A stretch of DNA of 64,000 bases, from positions 17,236,001 to 17,300,000 of the forward strand of contig JAMPIQ010000002.1 in assembly GCA_024699855.1 (NCBI GenBank), given 5' to 3'. This stretch comes from Aphelenchoides besseyi. Taxonomy: Eukaryota; Nematoda; Chromadorea; Rhabditida; Aphelenchoididae. The notes below the pieces were generated by a model. It did not search any database. It worked only from the letters and a program-made list of their open reading frames with translations, and was not told where the DNA came from. Shown one piece after another: positions 55,918 to 64,000 of the stretch. A program made the position numbers and the translations under genes. How positions within the stretch are numbered: position 1 is the first letter of the stretch; every line of letters begins with the position of its first letter.

Positions 55918-56362
55918 ATGGACTACGGTTACGTTCAACATTTGCGCTTGGCCCAATTGATCGCTCTTCCCGTGTCGTTGTTCGCTTTGTATGCCGAAGC
56001 CGATCGTTTGGGTTTGAGTGGATTTCTGTTGCCGGCTGTTTTGGTTTGCTGTGCTCTGTACATGAATGCGTATCGCTACTTCTACCAAGTGGATGGTCGA
56101 TTCGATGTTGATTGCGTTTTGAATGGGAGTTTAGCGCGTTTCGGACATGCGATTCGTGGGTTTGACCACCAAATCAAAACCTGCGTTTTCAGAAGCTTTT
56201 GGACCGTTCGTTCTCTCAGTTCTTATCCACTTCTGTACTCCGCAATTGCCGTCATCGAGCAGTTCGCTGATGTTCAACGTTTCGCATTTTCTGGTCATTG
56301 CCGCCGCTTTTTGTGTTTTGGTTCTGGACGTTTTGGGGGCAATGAAGAAGCGTGTTCAGTGA
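55918..56362 (+). CDS. Four-helix membrane protein, unknown
   Basis: Exon 1 reads MDYGYVQHLRLAQLIALPVS...FLLPAVLVCCALYMNAYRYFYQ. A 47-base intron (GTGGATGG...GTTTAG) leads to RVSDMRFVGLTTKSK...EAFGPFVLSVLIHFCTP, then FNVSHFLVIAAAFCVLVLDV and GAMKKRVQ to a TGA at 56360-56362. About 133 residues with four hydrophobic segments and a basic tail. The unspliced frame reads on through the intron without a stop but loses the hydrophobic pattern, which favours the spliced form. TTTGTAG stands immediately before the ATG, a possible trans-splice acceptor. AATAAA follows at about 56373. No family is recognised. Confidence 0.55.
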
Positions 56363-56472
56363 TTTAGATCAGAAATAAACAGAATTTGACATCAACTTAG
56401 CTTCTACACTAACGATCTATTGACTAAAAGCTTCATATCTGAAGGTCTGGATATAACTGACTGATTCTGTAG

Positions 56473-56664
56473 GCCGTAAAAGTTGAATTGCAAAAAGTGA
56501 ATTTGGCAAAAGATGGCGATCAAGTTTGTGTGAAGGGAAGTTTTGTTCCATCAAGTCCGAAAACTGAACTGCCGTCGAAACAATCGACGTCTTCCGACGC
56601 GACTGATGGACTTTGGCTCTATTGGATCAAGTTCATCAGAGCGGTAAAAACCGTGGAGTTTTAA
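56473..56664 (+). other. Exon-like open segment downstream of the four-helix gene
   Basis: After a TTCTGTAG acceptor the frame reads AVKVELQKVNLAKDGDQVCV, a Ser/Thr-rich part and DGLWLYWIKFIRAVKTVEF to a TAA. It has no ATG. It could be an alternative last exon of the gene at 55918, joining in phase 0 from a weak GTTCAG donor, or the remnant of another gene. The poly(A) signal between the two argues against the first. Confidence 0.25.
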
Positions 56665-56844
56665 ACAGAAGAATGGAAAATGAAGATGACTAAAAACAAC
56701 CTCTTCGTCAGTCGCATTCTAAGAGGTTGTTGTCGAATCAGCTAGGAGAGTTGACGCCTACACAATTAAATTAATAAACAAGTAACTGGGCTTGAAGAAT
56801 GATCGCAAAGGTTACCGACAATAAAAACAAGGTCGAAAGTCTTC

Positions 56845-57205
56845 CTATTGTCTTTTTTGATTGAAGCAACCATTTGAGCAACTTGACTGTTGATGCTGAC
56901 TAGTTGGAACAAACTTAGTGACTTCTCTTAATTGAAAACAAACTCTTAAGCCCAAGGATTGGACAGTGAGATTAGAAAACGCTTCAAAATTCCGTTCTTT
57001 GATTAAAAAACTCAAATTGCATTCTTTTGTAACCACCTGCTCATCATAAGTCAAAGTGATACTCGTATAGTTTTGTCAGCTGATTGTTGACTTCTGCATT
57101 GAGTACTTTGAGTTCGATTGGTACTTTCTTCTGACCATCCCGTTCTTTAAAAACATTGAAACATGAATAGTCAGAAGTACATCTGACAGTAATTCATAAG
57201 TGATC
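56845..57205 (-). pseudogene. Possible remnant of an extracellular Cys-containing protein
   Basis: Two overlapping minus-strand frames look like one broken protein: CTSDYSCFNVFKERDGQKKV...NNQLTKLYEY, then, after a one-base shift, SITLTYDEQVVTKECNLSFL...FEAFSNLTVQSLGL and CSNGCFNQKRQ to a TAG. Scattered cysteines and an NLT sequon suggest a secreted or extracellular domain. No family is recognised and no start or splice structure is found. Confidence 0.3.
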
Positions 57206-57360
57206 TAGTTCTGGAACTTAAGCGTTTTAAAGAGTTGTTAAAAGAGTGATTTCAAGTTACTCGTCTTCTGAGATTCGCTAAACACCGCTTAATTTATATC
57301 AGAAAAATCAAGTACCAGATAAGAAAAATGAAGTTTAGTACAATTAAACAGAAACGACCA

Positions 57361-58569
57361 TCAGTTGAAATTGAGAAAACACTTTTGCTTAAGATTTTTG
57401 GGTAAACGACTGAGAATGGTATTGTAGGCATCAGGTCGGGCATCGAAAATGCGTTTCAGTTGAAACCAGGCCAAATCAGAAAGCTTGTCCGGTTGACTAA
57501 AACAGCCAATCAGTTCTGTAGTTCTGGTCTCAACTTACTTGAACACAAATCGGTGGATCTTACGCAATTCTGGAACATGAGACTGCGTTTGCACAATCAG
57601 TGTTTTTGTTCCATCGCTAGAAATTCTCCGAACATTCTTCAATATAATGTCTGTGCTTTTCCACTCGAAGGTGTCCAAATCCAACGACAGGATTTCAGTT
57701 TCTTCTTTTCCACGGTAATTCTCTACAACGAGTTTTCTTCCAATGCCGCACGTAAAAACGTGTATGTCAAATTTTAACGCCTGAATCGTAAAAATGAAAT
57801 TAGTGTAATCAAAAATGAAACTTACAGTGGCGATATTCGTTGCGATCTCCCAGTTGATTGTGCGCTCTTGAATTAGAGTCGCGTCCGAAAGAGAAAATTT
57901 TATCAGATCGATCGGGTGATCGGCGTTGTGGTCGTTTCGTTGGCCAAGAGCAAAACCATAAAGATGATTGTCGCAGCATCCAACGACGCTCATTCCCAGT
58001 GGGACATCCAGTGCAGATATCCGCAGCTCATCGCTAACCGCCATTTTTACCAGAAAATGTCGACGTCTATTCGACATTTCTGTCATCTTCAGAACAAAGC
58101 CGTCGTACAAGTTCGGCGCCGAAGACAGTGGATACCAAGAGAACCACTGACTTTGAACGCTGACCGATACGATAACGGCTTGTTCGACGAGTATCGTTGA
58201 ACGCTCAACGTCGATCATTCCGACTCCCAAACACAAAATCGAATAATCGATTAACTCGAACAAAAACAATGGATTGTTCATGTCCAAAAGAAAGACTTCG
58301 CATATTTCGTGGTTGTTTGTTTGTTACCATCGACTTTCCGTCAATTTTTGTCGATGAAAAATCGAGACGAAATGTTCTAGACAAAACGTTGAAGAAGCTA
58401 ACTTGTGAACTTACTGTGCTTTCGAGTGGAATAGATCGGTGATTGTGCAATCAGAACGATCATTTACGACCAAAAATCGCCCATCAACAGGATCCTGGTA
58501 AGCTGTGTCCGGTACCCAAAAATCGCCCATATACTGGTGCTTGTATTCGTCGACGTCGTTGTTTGCCAT
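57361..58569 (-). CDS. Nematode-type gene, one frameshift in a (TTGT)3 repeat; relative of 3304-4451
   Basis: Exon 1 reads MANNDVDEYKHQYMGDFWVP...TITDLFHSKA. A 38-base intron leads to QTFRLDFSSTKIDGKSMVTN. There the frame is broken: the conserved continuation (NNHEICEVFLLDMNNPLFLF, then LGVGMIDVERST) is one base out of register, exactly at a TTGTTTGTTTGTT run on the plus strand (58313-58325). Loss or gain of one 4-base unit would explain it. The rest (VVGCCDNHLYGFALG, HVFTCGIGRKLVVENY, GKEETEILSLDLDTFEWKS, SSDGTKTLIVQ, QPDKLSDLAWFQLKRIFDAR) reads cleanly over two more introns to a TGA at 57361-57363. The function is unknown. It may be a recent null allele or an assembly slip. Confidence 0.6.
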
Positions 58570-59660
58570 TTTGTCTGAAGAAGTTTGATGATATCTGAAT
58601 ATGAATATCAACGAAAGAATCTGAATTAACACCGACTCGGAGAACTTTCTTAAAACAATAACGATGATACGATTGAAACAGAAAAAAGAAAACATAATTC
58701 GTATTGAGTTAGAACAGAAGTGCTTGAACTAGGAGCTTGCATATGAACATTGATTGAGTTTGTATGGCGGAAGTATCTGCTGCACGTTGATTAACCATTG
58801 CACCGTTTCATGTTAGTAGTATTAGGTGTGTAGCCCATAAGAAAATCAATAAAAAAGCAATTAATCATTATTGTACGGCACCTGTCATAATTATGACGTT
58901 AATCATAACCTGTCACTAATTAACACCAAATTAGGCAAAAACATGCACAAAACCACAGGTATTGACCATAAATGGAAAAGTGCCGCCAAAAGGCACGCGG
59001 CGTCGCGCAATCACATGCACAGGTGATGCATGAAAATACAAAACTGTACAAAATTGGTACCATTCAACTCCGAATAACGCCAGGATCTTGAATTAAACAT
59101 CGATTACCTGTTCACAGGTTTAAATGGGAACCCTCGCAATCACCGTGTTCTTAGGCTCGTTCGACGCCAAAGAGTGTCGAGAATTCGAAAATCCCACTGA
59201 GATCACAAGCAATTGCCCATAAATGGAAACTGATTTGAAAAAAATTACTATCATTCAATTCCGAATAAAGCACCGAATACAAAAGTAACACTTTTATTAC
59301 TGTAAACTGGTAATGACCAAAAAATGGACAGCAACACTCTCTTATTTGCGTGTAAACGAAAAGTAGCAACAAAAGTTGCGCTTTTGATCGAACAAATGAG
59401 ACGGAATTTTGATCATAATTCCACTATCACGTGGACCAATCTCCATGGCTGCAGGTGGAGAAGAGAAGAAGAATTGTGCGTTGTTGCCGTTGGAAGGTGT
59501 TTGTGAGCGCGAATCATGACCGCTCTCGGAAGCATCGTAGTCCAAAGGACGTTGTGCGTCTTGTCCCGACTGAACACAAACTCAGGTTTTTCTTATCGGG
59601 ACGACTTACCATCATTGACTACGAAAAAAGAAGTCAACCAACTGTTCGGCTCAGTGACAA
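58570..59660. other. Noncoding spacer with imperfect direct repeats
   Basis: Three related words occur: GACCATAAATGGAAA (about 58965), GCCCATAAATGGAAA (about 59215) and GACCAAAAAATGGACA (about 59316). Two of them are followed by CATTCAACTCCGAATAA (about 59063) and CATTCAATTCCGAATAA (about 59252). The unit is near 250 bases. A small hairpin, GTGCCGCCAAAAGGCAC, stands at about 58980-58996. There is no coding evidence. It may be terminal sequence of the adjoining polymerase element or an unrelated repeat. Confidence 0.35.
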
Positions 59661-62600
59661 ATGAAACCGGCACCAGTTGTTTCGAAATCCGTGACTGTTG
59701 CCAAAAAAACGATTAATCACGACTCCGGTGGTCCAAAATGCAACAATTGCGATCACTTTACGTTTTTTTATCGGCCTCAATTGGCGTCCTTTTTTTGCGC
59801 TCGAAAAATGCCGAATTTTACCGTACACAATCGTCAAATCGAATACTTTTCTCGATTGGGTGTGCTTCTACGATACACGAAGGAAGCAACTATTCATGAT
59901 TTGGATCAAGGAGAAACACCGTACGCCGCCATGAAACAACAAGTTGTTCACGTTATGGATAAGGCGCTGCAAAACGCTCGCGATCGTGGAATTAATCCGT
60001 TGAAAATCGGATTTCGTACCAAACACCACCGGATTGGAAAAGCCGCTGTTTGTTCCGTTTCGCCCCTTGGAACAAAACAATGTTGATGCACTTATGCACG
60101 CATGGGATCAGGTAGAGTCGAAATTAATTCGCTTAATCCGTGTGTTTTAGATTGAGCAATCCCACCGTGAGCTCAACATCTACCAACAGCGAATCGAACT
60201 CAGCATCACTGTCTATGGTTCGCGCAACGGCGGAGACCGAACTGTCGATGGCCACAAAGAAGATGAGTTTGGCGTTTTCCATATTTTCTCTCCTGACGGA
60301 GCATGTTTGTTTCGAGCGGCGGAATTTGCACGTTTTTGCTTTGACGGACTTGTCAACCAAAGTCCAGCGCAAATAACTGCGCGACCATCCGGCACGTTTG
60401 GATAAGATGATTGCGGAGTTGCGTGCCGATGGTTTGCGTTATCCGCTGGATCAGCAATCTCATGATCTGACCAAATGGCTGCCACTCATCGAAAGCTTTT
60501 ACAATCGAAAATATGGACGTAGCCGACGCGACGATGGCGAGCTTTTGATTCGTCGAATTCGAATCACGGTTTTTGACTCGCCAACAAACTTTAAACCCTT
60601 TTATCAGGGGAAAATCAGCAATCCGACGCACGATCTTCTGTTGTATTACCACGACGACCACTGTGATGTCGTTTTGAACATTCGAAAGTTTTTCAACATT
60701 CGAAATTTCTGCATCGATTGTTGTTCATCGTTTTCCGATGCGCAACGACACACGTCAACTTGTAAACGCAAGTGTACGTATTGTGCAAGAGTCGGAATCG
60801 ATCGCCCATGCGCCATTGAATACGATGAAGACGGAAAAAGAATGCGTTACCCGTGCGGAGAATGCAACAAAACATTCTCCAATTACGATTGTTTTCAATC
60901 TCACATCGAGAGGCGGATTTGTGCAATGTACCGTTTTTGTTTACGTTGTGGCAAATGTTACAACACAAAATATGGCGAACACAAGTGCAACGAAGAATTG
61001 TGATTCATGTGCAGAAAAAATCACGCCGTCGGCAAATGTTACATCACTACGACAGCACCCATGAAAACGACAGAACTTCCACCGCGAATTGTGTCCTACG
61101 ATTTCGAGACACGTCAAGAAGATCAAGAGCTGGATTCAACATTTAAACACATTGTCAATTTTGCGGCTGCCTACTCCACCTGCACGAAATGCTTGGACTC
61201 GGGTGAATGGAAAACCGATGGATTCCGCCAGTGCTGTGGAACGTACAAACGAATCAAAACTTGGAATGAAGGAGCGGGTTGTGAGGAGCCACTGGAGAAG
61301 TTTGTACAATGGCTACTCAAACTGTCGAATGTGAAGAAGATGCGCGTCTATGCGTTGGCTCATTACGCCTCTCGCTTTGATTTGATTCTGATCATTGGCG
61401 AACTGGTTCGACAGAAAATTGACATCAAGAAAATCGTGGCCAACGGCAACAAAGTTTTCCAAGTTGTTCTGAAGCACCGGAATGGAGGATCGCTCATCTT
61501 CAAAGACTCCTATCTTCTCTTTCCGCTACCACTCTCCGACTTGCCGTCAACTTTCAATTTGGATGTGGAGGAGAAACAATGGTTTCCATACCTTTGGAAT
61601 AAACGATGCAACTACAACAACCCGTTGCCTTATTTGCCGCCAATGGAAAACTATTCGGTCGATTGCATGACGGAAAAGAAATACGCCAAGTTTCTGAACT
61701 ACTATACGGAAAATCTCACAACACACCGTTTGATTTGAAGACAGAATTGGAGGAGTACGGTCGAAACGATGTGATCATTCTCATGCACGCTGTGGCGGCG
61801 TTTCGTCAAATCTTTTTGAATGAGATTTCGATCGACATGATTGAGAATGCAATGACGATTGCTTCCTGTTGCATGTTGCATTTTCGCACCAACGTTCTGA
61901 AGGAGAATACGATTGCTGTTGTGCCGGAGACCGGATACGAGGATCAGACTCGTCAGTCGTCGATTGCGCTAAAGTACATCAAATGGTTTGCGCACAACAA
62001 TCCCACTCTTTCCATTCGCCATCGAGACTCGGCCGGTGGAGAAATCAAGTACAAGGGCTACAGCGTGGACGCGGTAATCGAACGCAATGACCAAAAGCCT
62101 TTGGCTCTGGAAATCAACGGATGCTAGTAGGCGATTTTTTCTTGTTCTAAACACGTAGATTCAGCTTTCACGGACACCTCGACTGTTACGAAGAGTCGGA
62201 TTTGTTGTCAAATGGTCGGACGGCGGCGGCGAATCAAAAGATTGAGGCTCAACGGTTGCAAACATTGGCCGAAGCTTTTGAAGTTCAAGTGGTGTGGACA
62301 TGCAAAATTGAGAGAATTGAAAGAGAACCGGGAAATGCGTGAATTCTTTGAGAACTGTTTCGACGAGGGTCCAATAACTCCACGCAACGCATTCTTCGGT
62401 TAGTTTTGATTTTTGAATCTTTTTTTAAGCCTAGGCTTCAGGTGGACGATGTGGACCTGTGGAAATGTATGCGAAAGCGGATGCCGATACGGAGATTGTC
62501 TTTTACGACATTCAATCAATGTAAGTTAAAAGTTGAAGCAAATATTCATGAATTTCTAGGTATCCCCCTTCAACAGTTCACTGCCGAATTTCCGCTGCAT

Positions 62601-63978
62601 CATCCCGAGATTATGGTCAAAGACGAGGACTTGAGCAGCCATCCGTGGACAAAACCGGAGCAGATTCCATACAAGGGAATGATCAATTGTGTTGTTTTGC
62701 CGCCCGAACGTCTACGTCTTCCCGTTCTTCCGTTGAGAGTCGGGCATTTTCTCGTGTTCCCACTGTGTCGAACATGTGCTCATGAGCAGATCACCATGAC
62801 GAACAAGGAAACGGCTTTCAACTGCAAACACAACTCACACCAACGATATTTCGTCTTCGAAGGCACAACTTTTGAGTTGGCCGAAGCTTTGCTCAATGGC
62901 TACAAAGTTACGCGATTCTTTCGTGCGTGGTACTACTCGGAATGGACGACTGATCTCTTCAAACCATACGTGCGTCAGTTTTTGAAGGCGAAAATGGAGA
63001 GCAAAAAGTGCAAGTACGATGAAGCGGAGCAGCGTGCCAATTTCGAACGAGAAATTCGCGAACATTTGCAAATCGACATTAACGCCGCGGAAATGAAAGA
63101 CAATCCGGGACGTCGAACTGTCGCAAAACTGTGCCTCAATTCGCATTGGCTAATTGATTGGTTCACACACTGACAACTTTTTTTCAGGGCCGATTCGGTA
63201 TTCGAAATCGAATGGCGCAGACGGAGATTACAACTTCCACGGCCAAAGTGATTTCGATTTTTGAAGATCGGACGGCCGAGGTCGGTTGATTCGAGTTTTT
63301 GCCCCCTGCAAGCTACTTGGTCATTTACACGAAGCGACCCGAGTACGTGAAATCGGGACCCGCTTCGGATTTGGTTTACGCGTCTCTCACGACTTCGTGT
63401 GCTCGGCTCCAGCTCTATCGAATCATGAAAGCAATCGACAAGACTCCCGGCTTCTCCCTCATCTACACGGACACAGGTTGGAACTCGTTGGAGACCTAAT
63501 TCGTGAGTTTTAGATTCGGTTATTCTCTCGAAACTGCGAAATGCTGAGTTGCCTTTCGAAGTCGGCGATCGTCTCGGAATGATGGAAAATGAAATGCCGG
63601 ACAAGGAGACTTTGGAGGTAAGCGAACATTCGTGAATTTTGTGAAAAACATTTACAGGTGGTTGTGGCGGGCAACAAACAATACGCAATGTAGTGTCGTT
63701 CGATTCGCGATCCCACTGAAATCACAACAACGATCAAAATTCGTGGAATCACTTTCACCAAAGAAGCCGCTGCCGAGCTCTCCTACAAATGTTTCAAGTC
63801 GATGGCGTTGAACTACGACGATGACACTGTCGTCAAATGTTCCTATCGCAAAATTCAACCGAACAAACGCGGAACTGTTCACACAAAAGACACCATTCGC
63901 TCCTATCGACGCTTTTATGTAAAAGGATTTGTCGGCGAAGACCTCAAAGTCTATCCGTTTGGTTACAAGTTCCAATAA
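59661..63978 (+). pseudogene. polB: Protein-primed family B DNA polymerase, Maverick/Polinton type, decayed
   Basis: Long N-terminal region (KKTINHDSGGPKCNNCDHFT; DRTVDGHKEDEFGVFHIFSP), a zinc-binding stretch (CIDCCSSFSD, CTYCARVG, CGECNKTFSNYDCFQSH, CLRCGKCYN), then the exonuclease domain (VSYDFETRQ, ALAHYASRFDL, IFKDSYLLFPLPLSDLPSTF), GYSVDAVIER and EINGC. The polymerase palm has DIQSMYP (motif A), GMINCVVLPPERLRLPVLP and, across an intron, YTDT/DSV (motif C). It ends FGYKFQ. Lesions: frameshifts near 60370, 61700, 62310 and 62560; in-frame stops at 61001-61003 (at a zinc Cys position), 63286-63288 and about 63691; and a CTAATT where a GTAATT donor is expected near 63150. It contains several normal-looking host-style introns. 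No integrase, ATPase or capsid gene is in view. Confidence 0.85.
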
Positions 63979-64000
63979 AATTTTTTGATTCTCTGCTTTA

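Noticed and set aside
1..64000. CRISPR arrays, prokaryotic operons or defence islands
   Set aside because: The sequence is intron-rich eukaryotic DNA; I saw no regularly spaced short repeats and no bacterial gene organisation.

Overview
The window is compact eukaryotic DNA, most likely from a nematode. Genes sit on both strands. Most introns are 35-60 bases, with GTAAGT/GTGAGT donors and TTTCAG/TTTTAG acceptors. Two same-strand gene pairs have the tight poly(A)-signal-to-next-ATG spacing of trans-spliced operons, and several genes match familiar metazoan families. I read every exon join by eye; no splice site has been tested. Start codons were placed on ATG.

Layout, left half. A partial 3' gene end (1-157) converges on TMEM39 (162-2013, minus). 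Then come a small secreted protein, a decayed copy of a gene found intact 54 kb away (3304-4451), a broken nucleoside hydrolase (4785-5829), a membrane/secreted family member (6000-7306) whose paralog lies at 16562-17592, an unresolved stretch (7682-9430), the MAP kinase kinase mek-2 (9493-10816), MTRES1 and GALE (minus), FAM192A and the mRNA cap methyltransferase RNMT (plus), another small secreted protein, a Glass/CHE-1 zinc-finger factor (19448-21410), p31comet (21729-22670, minus) and two small secreted proteins.

The middle (24.2-42.3 kb) is a transposon nest. Two almost identical 1,325-base palindromic elements with tRNA-like Pol III boxes in their arms (24243-25567 and 41017-42341) bracket a frameshifted mariner and a decayed Helitron (about 27.2-39.3 kb). 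The Helitron carries an AT-hook region, a Ulp1-type protease, a Rep/HUH domain and a PIF1 helicase. A full-length Ty3/gypsy element (30128-35368, identical LTRs, ACGTG target duplication) and a solo LTR (35584-36036, ATGC duplication) are inserted in its Rep reading frame. Both were evidently added after the Helitron coding frame existed.

The right side returns to host genes: an unnamed multi-exon gene that overlaps the 3' coding end of eEF2 on the opposite strand, eEF2 (43182-46299, minus), a NudC-like protein, MPP10, a DAXX-like protein, the splicing factor PRPF3, a four-helix membrane protein, and a frameshifted nematode-type gene (57361-58569) that is the relative of the decayed copy at 3304-4451. 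The window ends in a decayed, intron-containing protein-primed DNA polymerase B of Maverick/Polinton type (59661-63978).

The host genes are mostly housekeeping: translation, ribosome biogenesis, splicing, capping, MAPK signalling and galactose metabolism. I see no coordinated pathway and no defence-island-like cluster. The least explained items are the palindromic tRNA-box element, the protease-bearing Helitron, the two decaying nematode-type families and the small secreted proteins.
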